From: Chara braunii
Lineage: Eukaryota; Streptophyta; Charophyceae; Charales; Characeae
DNA length: 23,350 bases
Reading direction: 5' to 3'
NCBI GenBank assembly: GCA_003427395.1
Contig: BFEA01000316.1
Coordinates: 1,339,305 to 1,362,654, forward strand
Each line of letters begins with the position of its first letter. Positions within the stretch are counted from its first letter, which is position 1. Below, one piece after another: positions 8,764 to 16,236 of this stretch. The notes below the pieces were generated by a model. The model saw only the letters and a list, made by a program, of their open reading frames with translations. It did not search any database and was not told the DNA's origin. A program made the translations under genes and the position numbers.

Positions 8764-10540
8764 CTCGGTAGGCAGAGGATTGGTAATAAACAATGCGATA
8801 TTATCAACAATTTGGTATCAACGAGCGATTCGTCAACTGAATTTGCCTATGATACAACTTATCTGCCACATCCTTACACACTACGTTTGGAAGGAGGAGG
8901 GAGGAGAAGCCAACTTCCTCCCGAAAGTCGCCTGGGAAATATTGACTCAACCTAAAAGGTATGGGGGAATGTCAATTTTAGATCCCGAAAGACAGATCGG
9001 TGTGTTGTCTGTTAGATGGATAACCTGGGCTATCCTCGAAGGACCGACTGATCCTTTGAGACAGTTGGTGGAGCATACCCTTCAGAACCATTGGGGCTGG
9101 GCTGACTGTCGCTATCTTTGGTTGGCAATCCTGACACCGGCCTACTCAAGGAAGAAATTTCCGCAAGGATTATGGGAAGGCATTTTGGCAGCATGGAAAA
9201 ACACTAAACCTCGTTGGAAACAACAAGATGAGTCTGCTGAAAGACTGCTTTCCCAGCCACTTTTTGACAACCCCTACATTTTGTCCTCGCAAGGCACCCC
9301 AATTCCCTGTTTCGGAGTGGGGGCTTTTGGGGATGCCTGGTAGTCACAAGGAGTGGGAACCCTCACAGATATCTGGGATGTGATGTATAATGACTGGAAA
9401 CCGCACGGGCAACTTAGTGTTAAGCTGACGGGACTTTGGCACCAACAACAACATCTACAGATACTCCAACAGGCGATACCCCCCTCATGGGTCGTAATAA
9501 TGCGGCAGGGAATACAGCCCACAGCTGGGATGTGGTATAGATCCGCGGAAAACGATCTTTCTGATTGCATCTGGCGGGTGGAGTCCGCCTCACCCGCACA
9601 TGAAATTGCTGACTCTGCTTGGCAACCCAGGGAAGCGGCGACTTCTCTGGGTCCGGTGATGCAACGACTTTGCCCCGAAAGGGCCTTTCCCTCAGTAAAA
9701 TAGCTGATTCCTGTGTGTGTGTTGGAGACAGACGATAAATATCGCCCCTACTCCTTGTCGGTACCAACCTACGGCTTATCAGTGGGCCCAAGAAATTGAG
9801 AAATTCAATGGGATCACCCGCTTAAGAGACGAGCATATGTGCTGTTGTATGATTACTCAGTGAGAATGGGTTACCAAATTGCTAGGCCTAAACTGGATGT
9901 AAATTGGATAGTGGCCAGGAGATGGCTGGCTACAAACTGGATAATGGATTCTCTGCCGCGTTTGGCAGCAGCTCTGCCAGCATTTTGGAAACTGCTAATG
10001 GATCTGTTAGTTGTGAAGCACTCAGGACTTCTCTGGCAGATTGCTCACCAAGCCTTGCCCACTGCGATCTGGTGTGCCAGAAGAACACATAAGGCCTCGC
10101 CCCATTGTGAGCCGTGTCCGGAACTGATACTGGAATATTTGCAGCACTTCTGTCTGTTTTGTGATTTGGCCCGCCCTCTGTGGGCCTGGTGGAGAAGTCC
10201 AGCAGTGCCAGTACCGGCAGCCACAGAAAGATGGAACAAGGATTTCATTTTGATAGGGGTAGCGTCGAGACGCACGCAAGAACCGGGACAGTTGGCCTAT
10301 GCAGAGGAAACCTTGACAGCAGCCATCCTTTGGACATTATGGACATTGCGGAATTCAGCAACCAGAAGAGGAGAGAGAATAACGCCTCCGATGGTCCGGG
10401 CGGAAACAAAGTACTTGATCAAAAGTGCAGAACAAGGGCTTTACAGCCAAAGCAACAAAGCGATTTGTAGCTAGATGGCAGGCTTTTTCAGGCCTGCTGA
10501 CGGTCCAACGGCAGCCTCCAATGCCCCCGGAGCTTAAACT
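8764..10540 (+). pseudogene. LINE B1 ORF2 C-terminal half, nearly open
   Basis: One reading frame runs from GRGLVINNAIL (8772) to about 10430 with only three stops. TAG at 9341 replaces a Leu codon (TTG in B3), TAG at 9701 a Gln (CAG in B3), and TGA at 9797 a Trp. Parts in order are the post-RT block LTQPKRYGGMSILDPERQIG near 8945-9003, GMWYRSAENDLSDCIWRV near 9528-9582, KYRPYSLSVP near 9736, and VARRWLATNWIMDSLPRL near 9910-9966. The knuckle CEPCPELILEYLQHFCLFC lies at about 10112-10168, then PLWAWWRS, and TAAILWTLWTLRNSATRRGE near 10315-10375. A frameshift near 10430 precedes FTAKATKRFV. The knuckle is C-x2-C-x9-H-x4-C. Confidence 0.9.
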
Positions 10541-10739
10541 TTCTACCTTTTTCCTTTCATAGGGGAGTTAAGGCTGACAATCATTACTGATCAACTTCTA
10601 GGTGCGGGCAGGGCAAGATGATAGGAAAGGCCCACGCTTAAGGAAGGGGACGATGAGCAGCTCCGAAGAGAAGCTGGGTGCTCTGAAGTAGAGTAACTGA
10701 TGCTGGTAGCCCGGACTTGAATTTCACGAATGTATCTAA

Positions 10740-10885
10740 GGGATGCTGGACTCAGTTTCTAGCAGGTGTAGCTCCCCACCAATAGATGGAGCGCCCCGGC
10801 AGCCAAAGCCTCAATCCTGGCGGCTCTCTTACCGTCGCCAGGATAGAGGCCTTGCAAGAGGGCTTCAAAAAAAAAAAAAAAAAAA
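10740..10885 (+). repeat. 3' terminal tail of LINE B1 (module 5)
   Basis: HP1 reads GCTGGA with TCTAGC (one G-U pair). The pseudoknot strands are GGTG, GCTCC, CACC, GGAGC. HP3 is 15 bp, GCCTCAATCCTGGCG (10808-10822) with CGCCAGGATAGAGGC (10836-10850), 14 paired, quite different in sequence from the A and C families, while the loop keeps CTCTTACC. GCCC...GGGC closes the outside. Poly(A) starts at 10867. Confidence 0.85.
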
Positions 10886-11184
10886 GGAAAAAAAAAAAAG
10901 AAGGATTTTGGATGCTTTTTTTTTTTTTTCCGGATGCAGATTGGTATGGATGTGAGGAGACTCTCAACCTGCTTCACCATCACTGGCTTAGTTCACTTGT
11001 GGACTGTGTGAGTCTGTTGGTAGTCGGCTTTGCTCTTGTGAACTTCGTTTCTGCTGTTTTGTCAATAGGACATCTGCATTGTGTACAATTAGGATTCTGT
11101 TATCTCAGTGTAGCCTTGGAATGATGCGGGGTTTGTAGACTACATTGGGATTATTGCTCTTCATAAAACATTTTAATGATGTAA
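10886..11184. other. Non-coding sequence, possible body of the element ending at module 6
   Basis: A second A-rich tract (10888-10899), a T13 tract near 10917-10930 and then unique-looking sequence, with no coding frame or known repeat. It ends ATGATGTAA just before module 6. The mirror-image copy at 11506 has the same ATGATGT outside it, so at least these last bases belong to the element. Confidence 0.35.
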
Positions 11185-11298
11185 GGGACACCAGACCCGT
11201 TTTCCGGCCTGAGTGATTCAAAAGCGGTCGCCATATGAAGCACGCCGGAGTGCCTGAATCATATGGCACTGGCTGCCTTTTCCAAAAAAAAAAAAAAA
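11185..11298 (+). repeat. Variant tail module 6 (class II)
   Basis: Starts GGGACACCAGACCCG. HP1 is weakened. There is no GGTG/GCTCC pseudoknot. Instead ATTCAAAAGCGG leads to a hairpin whose outer stem is GCCATATGA (11230-11238) with TCATATGGC (11259-11267), enclosing GCAC-GCCGGA-GTGC. Poly(A) is at 11284-11298. Module 7 is its inverted partner. Confidence 0.75.
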
Positions 11299-11393
11299 GA
11301 AACTAACACCAGTGCGATTACTGATGCAGATGATTGTGGTTGTCTACAGAGATTTATCAGATCTTTTTTATTTTCAATCCCCTTTTCCCTTTG

Positions 11394-11505
11394 TTTTTTT
11401 TTTAACAAGGGGCGGCCAGAGCGTCGTATGATCCAGGCACTCCGGCCTGGTTCATACGACAGCCGCTTTTGAATTATAAAAGCCGGAAAACGGGTCCGGT
11501 GTCCC
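11394..11505 (-). repeat. Variant tail module 7 (class II), inverted to module 6
   Basis: Minus-strand order is GGGACACCGGACCCG with HP1 CCGGA/TCCGG, ATTCAAAAGCGGC, then a hairpin GTCGTATGA/TCATACGAC (plus 11423-11431 and 11452-11460) enclosing CCAGG/CCTGG, then poly(A). Compared with module 6 two base pairs of the 9-bp stem changed on both sides, so pairing is conserved. The two modules face tail to tail across about 95 bases of sequence with no recognisable content. Confidence 0.75.
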
Positions 11506-11571
11506 TCACATCATAGAAAAGGTTACAATCCATTCCAAAACTGCACAACAAATTTAACAAAATGACAAAAG

Positions 11572-11872
11572 CCGGTTTGTGTATTGGAACTGGAACAAAG
11601 CTATAGACCGTTTTCCTTACAAGTGCCTGCGTATAACTTACCGATTGATCCTAGAGATTGGGCGTGGGAGCATCCGTTGCGTAATGATGAGATGGTCAGC
11701 TTATCAGAATACACTACAAAATTGGGCTACCTCTTGATGACGCCGCCAACAGATGTCAATTGGACAGTGGCTAGAAGATGGATGGCAACAGGGTGGGTGG
11801 CAGATACTGTGACACGATTGGCAGCATCACTTCCAGCTTTCTGGAAGCAGTTAATGGATCTGGCGGTGTTGA
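11572..11872 (+). pseudogene. LINE B2 ORF2 fragment upstream of the insertion
   Basis: One clean frame reads PVCVLELEQSYRPFSLQVPAY near 11572-11640, DPRDWAWEHPL, EYTTKLGYL and NWTVARRWMATGW near 11758-11796. It ends at PAFWKQLMDLAVL at 11872. It corresponds to 9714-10017 of B1. No stop interrupts it, and the frame then runs into the insertion. In L1-type proteins this segment lies just before the knuckle; it has no assigned function. Confidence 0.85.
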
Positions 11873-11912
11873 TATCCTATCTGGCGCGATTGAGGCGGGA
11901 ATGGGCACAGGA

Positions 11913-11942
11913 GGGCGCAGCGCTACCGGGAGCGCTGCGCCC
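11913..11942. other. Perfect 12-bp GC hairpin near the insertion 5' end
   Basis: GGGCGCAGCGCT at 11913-11924 and AGCGCTGCGCCC at 11931-11942 pair perfectly around ACCGGG. It lies 40 bases inside the 5' boundary of the 3.25-kb insertion, directly before the tandem repeats. It could be a transcript 5' structure or part of the repeat's origin. Confidence 0.6.
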
Positions 11943-11949
11943 GGCCGGA

Positions 11950-12304
11950 ACCGGTTCGTCGGCGGTGCTTTCACATCAGGGCAAAGTTGGGCNCGTCGAC
12001 TAGCGGGAGGAGGGTGCGGGAGTTTACACGTGGAGTGTGGGTAGGAGTGGAAGCGGGGTGAGGAGATGGCGACGCCCGTCGTACGGCGCCAGCAGGTCTT
12101 CTTGTTTGCGCGCTTGCAGTTGATCGCACCGGTCGTTGGCGGTGCTTTCACATCAGGGCAAAGTTGGGAACGTCGACTAGCGGGAGGAGGGTGCGGGAAT
12201 TTACACGTGGAGTGTGGGTAGGAGTGGAAGCGGGGTAAGGAGATGGCGACGCCCGTCGTACGGCACCAGCGGATCTTCTTGTTTGTGCGCTTGCAGTTGA
12301 TAGC
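11950..12304 (+). repeat. Two 177-bp CpG-rich tandem repeats
   Basis: GGCGGTGCTTTCACATC at 11961 recurs at 12138, a period of 177. The two units differ at only a few positions and contain one undetermined base. The unit is GC- and CpG-rich, contains GTCGTACGGC, and includes ATGGCGACGCCCGTCGTACG. Since 177 is three times 59, frames continue from unit to unit, which explains the long frames seen on both strands here. CpG-rich tandem monomers at the 5' end are known as promoters in some L1 families; I suggest that role by analogy only. Confidence 0.8.
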
Positions 12305-12829
12305 TATGGCGGCCGTGTTCTGGAAACGATGAGAGTGGTGTGGTATGTGCTGGCGCTTTCTACCTTCTAGTAACGATGGACAGGCACCAAGATAATTTTG
12401 TCTATGCACGACGGGAGGCAGTACTACATAGCAGTTGGACTACGGACACTGTCGGCTCTGCGTTTAGTGCGGGAACAGCTTGTCCTCCCCCTCCTCCTCT
12501 TCTTCAATAGTAAGGTAAGTGGATGTATATGGAGGTTTGAACCCCCTGTGGTGTCTCGCCAACGGGTTTGGCGAGGAGGAGCCACACCATCTTTTGTTCT
12601 TCTTTGGGAGATGGAAGATGGCCATTGAAGTTTTCGATGTTAGTGTTGCCTAGAGCCTCGTTGCTAGCAGTGGGAGGAAGGGTGTTTTCCTCCCCCGAAG
12701 ATGTCGGGGTAGGGTTTGAGGGGTTGCGGTAAGTTCGGGTGTTGAAGAAGAGGGGAGGGGGATATTCACTAGTTGGTTGATTGCCCTTTGGCTCAGTCTG
12801 GCCCCTTCCCTTGCGATCTATTAACCTAC
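12305..12829. other. Non-coding part of the insertion
   Basis: The longest frame, 12398-12628 with 76 codons, shows no domain. Short local repeats exist (GGCGAGGAGGAGCC, CCCCCGAAGATGTCGGGG near 12694 forming a small hairpin). A GTAAGGTAAGT at 12510-12520 looks like a splice donor, but nothing confirms splicing. I see no gene. Confidence 0.4.
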
Positions 12830-12832
12830 TGC

Positions 12833-12840
12833 TATATAAG
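12833..12840 (+). promoter_or_regulatory. TATA-box-like sequence
   Basis: TATATAAG sits after a GC-rich stretch and 30 bases before a 70-bp duplicated segment. It fits a TATA box, but there is no downstream gene to support it, and AT-rich TATAAAA motifs recur by the dozen in this part. Confidence 0.2.
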
Positions 12841-12862
12841 TCAGCCGTTAAATCAGATTTCC

Positions 12863-12985
12863 ATCACGGTAGGTTTTGATCTGGCGAATCTTGTATGCTG
12901 ATCCTGATTGTAAAAACTTTGCTCAGAATTCAATCACGGTAGTTTTCGATCTGACGAATCTTGTATTCTGATCCTGCTTTGTAAG
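12863..12985 (+). repeat. 70-bp direct duplication
   Basis: ATCACGGTAG..TTTT.GATCTG.CGAATCTTGTAT.CTGATCCTG occurs at 12863 and again at 12933 with a few differences. It leads into the TATAAAA array. No coding content. Confidence 0.7.
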
Positions 12986-13029
12986 AGCTCTGTTGACACG
13001 CTTAGATTAGACTTCAAACATCGTAGTGG

Positions 13030-13385
13030 AATTCCTATAAAAGTTTCCAACAAAACGTCTGATTCTCGAACTTTTTTCCTTATAAAAGTTCTTAAAAATA
13101 TTTTTGAAATATTTTCTTATCAAAGCTTCTAAGAAACTTCGGATTCTACAACTGAAAAGCTTCAAAAAACCTCTGGTTCTCGAAACACTTCCCTATAAAA
13201 CTTTCTAAAAAAAAAAATTCGAAATATTTTCCTATAAAAGCTTCTAAGAAAAATGTCGTTTCTTGAAACATTCCTATAAAACTTTCTAAAAAATTTTCTC
13301 GAAATATTTGCCTACAAAAGCTTCTAAAGAATTTTGGAATCTTCAAATAAATTCCTATTGAAGCTCTATAAAATTTCTGACTCTG
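13030..13385 (+). repeat. Degenerate AT-rich array of TATAAAA-centred units
   Basis: About seven diverged units of roughly 35-60 bases share CCTATAAAAG or CTTTC, CTTCTAAGAA and TTCTCGAAATA elements (for example near 13035, 13079, 13190, 13230, 13268, 13312 and 13367). Unit length varies, so it is an old, degenerate tandem repeat. The recurrent TATAAAA could bind TBP or simply reflect the repeat unit. Confidence 0.6.
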
Positions 13386-13395
13386 GAGATCTCAG

Positions 13396-14785
13396 TTGAT
13401 TCTAAGTTTGATCAAAGGCTGCAGACTCTTATGGCATGGTTCTGTTGAGTTCGGGGATCTGTCCAAGAAGGGGGGCAAAGGGCACGAGATGACTCTTTGT
13501 GAGGACGGAGAGAGGGGTATATCGGGGCTGTCTGAGGGGTACCGGCTAGGGAAACCATCATTAGATGCGATTGGCGTCGGGCAGCTTTGGCTGTCGGATG
13601 GGTACCGGCTGATGAGGGTTTACTTTAGTGCGATTGGCCTTAGGCGGCGCTGGTTCACCCCCTCGATGACGGAAACTGGAATTTCCGAGGGGGCAGGAGA
13701 TTGCAGGGTGAGGATTGTGTCTTGGTCTCGCTGAGGACATGGTCTGTCAAACTCTTTACTAGGACGGAGTTGGGGGGGTGAAGGAGGTGAGTGTAGGTTC
13801 TGTTGGGTTATGCTGAGGATATGGTCCTTCAAACCCGTTGCTAGGATGGAGTTGGGGAGGGTGATCCGGGACCTCCCCTTCGATGACAAAGACAGAACTG
13901 GTGCACTTGTCGACTTTCCGGGACCTCCCCTTCGATGACGAAGACAGAACTGTGGTATGCAGAAGCTGGGGTGTCACGCGTCCTACTAGTGAGAGGGTTA
14001 GCTGGTAGGATGGGAATAGAGCACAGCAGCAGCAGAGATGGTGGCTCGGCTGCAGTAAGTCTTGCTGGAGTAGGGACAAGGGGATTGATTGGGGGGCCTG
14101 TTTAAACCATGAAGACTGTTGCAGACACGTCTGAAGTCGTTCTAATATATCAGAGTCGAAGCCGGGTAATGGCCCCGGTATCTTAACTTTCAAAATTCTA
14201 AAAAAAGGGGGTAGTCTGTTCTGTTTTTAAACTGTCTTCTGGATCCTTGGGTTTCCTGGCAATCTCTTCTTGGTAGCTCCAAGCTGTAATACTAGGTGAC
14301 CTAAGGCTGTTCGACGCCAGAACGACGCTGGCCGACGCTGGCCGGTGCTGGGGTATTGCCCTGTAACCTGTCGACGCAGGGGCATGAGGGCTGGTAGAGA
14401 GATCTGGGGGTGCTTTGGGGGGGCACCCCACGGGACAACTAAGGGTTGCTGCTGAGACAACGCTGGCCGGAGCTGGGGTGAGTTGCGTTGCCCTGTAACC
14501 CAGCGGGATAGGGGGTGTGAGGCCTGGAAGCTGGCAGGGATTACGACAGTGTTGGAGACCCTTGGAAGGATCTGTTAGGGATTTTGCAGGATCGGGGGCC
14601 TTTTTAGAAATTTTGCAGGCTATTCCCGTACCTTTATCTGAGTAACGGGAAGGGAAGGGATCGAGAGAGAAAGGTATCACGCGTCCTGTTAGCGAAGGGG
14701 CTAGCTGGTAGGACAGAAATAGGGCATAGCAGCAGTAGAGATGGTGGCTTTGCTACAGTAAGTCTTGCCCGAGTGGGGTGAGAAG
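13396..14785 (+). repeat. GC-rich block of internal duplications
   Basis: Several segments occur twice. GGGTACCGGCT is near 13536 and 13599. GGACCTCCCCTTCGATGAC is at 13869 and 13920, a period of 51. GAGGACATGGTC/GAGGATATGGTC with CTAGGACGGAGTTGGG lies near 13733 and 13813. A block of about 100 bases from CACGCGTCCT is near 13975 and 14678. TTGCCCTGTAACC is near 14356 and 14489. CGACGCTGGCC repeats near 14323. No coding frame with a recognisable product; the long minus-strand frames overlap these repeats and look incidental. Confidence 0.65.
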
Positions 14786-14967
14786 GACTGTTGGTGGATT
14801 CCCGAGTCTTCTTCTGCTTTTTGTTTATCTCTGCGGTCCCTTACACAAAAGCTCTGAAGTAGCCCTGACGTAGCTCTAAAATTCTTTCAATTCTTTTTGG
14901 ACTTTCTCAAAATACCCTTAGCTTCATTGTCATGGAATTTTCTGATGGTTTTTCTGAACGTACTCAT

Positions 14968-15082
14968 GGGATGCTGGGCCCGGTTCCCAGCTTGTGCCAA
15001 TTCGAGAGGATATGGTTGTATCTATGGGACGCTGGACCCGGTTTCCAGCAGGTGCTGCTCCCCACCAATAGATGGAGCACGT

Positions 15083-15125
<43 letters not shown>
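14968..15125 (+). repeat. Tandem tail modules 8 and 9 ending the 3.25-kb insertion
   Basis: Module 8 (14968) has HP1 with GCTGGG/CCCAGC, a paired change from GCTGGA/TCCAGC, but no pseudoknot. Fifty-eight bases later module 9 (15026) has HP1 and the full pseudoknot GGTG, GCTCC, CACC, GGAGC, no HP3, and a poly(A) of 38 (15088-15125). The next bases are LINE B2 coding sequence. The 36 bases before module 8 resemble those before module 11, which also has the GCTGGG variant. Confidence 0.8.
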
Positions 15126-15127
<2 letters not shown>

Positions 15128-15690
15128 AGCATTCAAGTCTGCTTTGGTTGTTGATGCACCTGGCATTACCGGTTAATACTTGGTGTGCCAAAAGAACTGT
15201 GAAGGCGGCACCCGAATGTCAGTTGTGCCCGGGGACCCGGATGGAAGACATCCAACACTTTGTGTTACAGTGCGAGCTTTCAAGGCCATTTTGGGAATGG
15301 TGGAGACTATCGGGTGGGCCAATCCCGGGGGCGGATTCCCGTTGGGAGGATAACTTCATCCTCACAGGGGCCGCTGCTAGGAGAACGAGACCCCAGCTGC
15401 AGAAGAAACCATCAGAGGCGCCATATTATGGACCCTCTGGAACCTCAGAAATGCCAGGGTCAGGAGAGATGAGCGTTTGACACCACCGATGGTCAGAGCT
15501 GAGATTAAATACTCTATCAAACAGGCCATCTCGGCAGACTGGGAATATCGTGTTCAGAAAAAGGGCTATTCGGCCAAGGCCGTCAAGTGGTTTGGGAGCA
15601 GATGGGGATCCTTTTCGGATTTGATCACCGTGGACACACCGTTGGATGGTTCACCAGTGTTGCTATTTTCTGCTTTCTTTGTTTGAGTTT
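15126..15690 (+). pseudogene. LINE B2 ORF2: knuckle and C-terminal region
   Basis: Reading starts exactly at KHSSLLWLL. The knuckle CQLCPGTRMEDIQHFVLQC spans about 15220-15276, followed by RPFWEWWRLSGG and ILTGAAARRTR near 15358-15390. A one-base frameshift near 15393 moves the frame, after which AAEETIRGAILWTLWNLRNAR and LTPPMVRAEIKYSI (15477-15515) continue to a TGA at 15684. Apart from that one shift the fragment is open. It corresponds to 10018-10540 of B1. The Trp-rich WEWW after the knuckle is shared by all families here. Confidence 0.87.
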
Positions 15691-15873
15691 TGAATTGTTT
15701 TTGTTTAGCCTTGTGCCAGACTAGGCTCAGTAGATCCTAGCTGTTGTTTTTTTTTTGTTAATTGTAGGTTTTTTCAGTTGGTTAAACCATTCAAGGACAA
15801 ACTTTGGCTGTGGTCGGGATGGGTTTGGCCTGGAGTGCCTCGCTCAGCCTATGTGACCACGGAACAGATGTAA

Positions 15874-15916
15874 GGGACGCCGGACCCGTTTTCCGGCAAT
15901 CAATGAATGGTGTACC

Positions 15917-15949
<33 letters not shown>
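15874..15949 (+). repeat. 3' tail of LINE B2 (module 10), HP1 only
   Basis: GGGACGCCGGACCCG carries HP1 as GCCGGA/TCCGGC, a paired change from GCTGGA/TCCAGC. No pseudoknot or HP3 is visible in the 25 bases before the poly(A) of 27 (15923-15949). The 183 bases between the ORF and the module are T-rich 3' UTR. GATGTAAGGGAC before HP1 matches the class II modules 6 and 7. Confidence 0.75.
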
Positions 15950-16236
15950 CACAGCAAAAACAAACCTACAAAGTCAAAACCTACCACCCAATATCAGCCA
16001 ACCCTGAGATCCACCCTGCCACCCACGCAGCAGGGGTCTGTGACCACAGACCCTGCACACCCACCCACCTCCTCGTCCCTCACAAAGGCCGACCGTTATG
16101 GCATGATCCGGGCACATGAGCCAGGTTCATTCCCCGGTTGCAGTCAGCAATGAAAAATAAAAAAATCAGCAAACTCAAAACACCAAAGCACGGACAATTT
16201 CAATGTCCCTAGGTCATACTAAGACTCGCATATATA
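15950..16236. other. Non-coding flank between LINE B2 and the MITE
   Basis: C-rich, then AT-rich, with no coding frame. A stretch at 16091-16136 contains TGATCCGGGCAC and CCAGGTTCATTCC, partly resembling the module 7 hairpin and, loosely, a tRNA-type B box. An A-rich tract AATGAAAAATAAAAAAA follows it, so it could be a small retroelement. Support is weak. Confidence 0.3.

Larger units (their letters stand above)
7007..10885 (+). mobile_element. LINE family B, copy 1 (interrupted)
   Basis: A LINE of another family starts directly after the A2 poly(A), inside the endonuclease-RT linker, and ends at tail module 5 with poly(A) at 10867-10885. It encodes the RT fingers and palm (7019-7827), a post-RT piece (7985-8254) and a long, nearly open C-terminal part (8764-10540). 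Three foreign stretches interrupt it: 7828-7984, 8255-8763 and, within the latter, a MITE. The FADD box is missing. Copies B2 and B3 supply the comparison used to place the insertions. Confidence 0.9.
11873..15125 (+). mobile_element. 3253-bp non-coding poly(A)-tailed insertion
   Basis: The LINE frame stops at 11872 and resumes at 15126, so this whole block is an insertion or a set of nested ones. It starts with GC-rich hairpin sequence and two 177-bp tandem repeats. It continues through an AT-rich TATAAAA array and a GC-rich block of internal duplications, and ends in modules 8 and 9 and 38 A residues. There is no RT, transposase or other recognisable domain; the longest frames are short and unconserved. 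The tail and poly(A) suggest it was copied by a LINE in trans. Shared target bases at the flanks are at most GA. Whether it is one transcript unit or several merged insertions cannot be told from one copy. Confidence 0.65.
11540..15949 (+). mobile_element. LINE family B, copy 2, split by a 3.25-kb insertion
   Basis: The two halves, about 11540-11872 and 15126-15949, are adjacent parts of the family B ORF2 C-terminus. The break falls within the single run A-V-L|K-H-S. The 3' half continues through the knuckle to a 3' UTR and module 10 with poly(A). It is more diverged from B1 and B3 than they are from each other, for example NTWCAKRTVKAAPEC against AMWCARRTHKASPRC, so it is an older or separate subfamily. 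Confidence 0.88.

Noticed and set aside
10743-11124. Lys-rich frames across the poly(A) and poly(T) tracts
   Set aside because: They are translations of A tracts at a LINE end, not proteins.
11771-12409. 212-codon minus-strand frame
   Set aside because: It lies over GC-rich 177-bp tandem repeats whose length is a multiple of three; no domain is visible.
12510-12520. Splice donor GTAAGGTAAGT
   Set aside because: No exon, acceptor or coding context supports splicing.
14198-14680. 160-codon minus-strand frame
   Set aside because: Pro/Ser-rich translation of internally duplicated GC-rich DNA, with no recognisable domain.
15088-15125. Insertion of the tail element before B2 as a simple 3' end of a LINE
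   Set aside because: The LINE frame continues right after the poly(A) at the codon where 11872 stopped, so it is an insertion into LINE B2 and not the end of an adjacent LINE.
16091-16136. tRNA-derived SINE suggested by GGTTCATTCC
   Set aside because: Only a weak B-box-like match; no A box or cloverleaf can be drawn.
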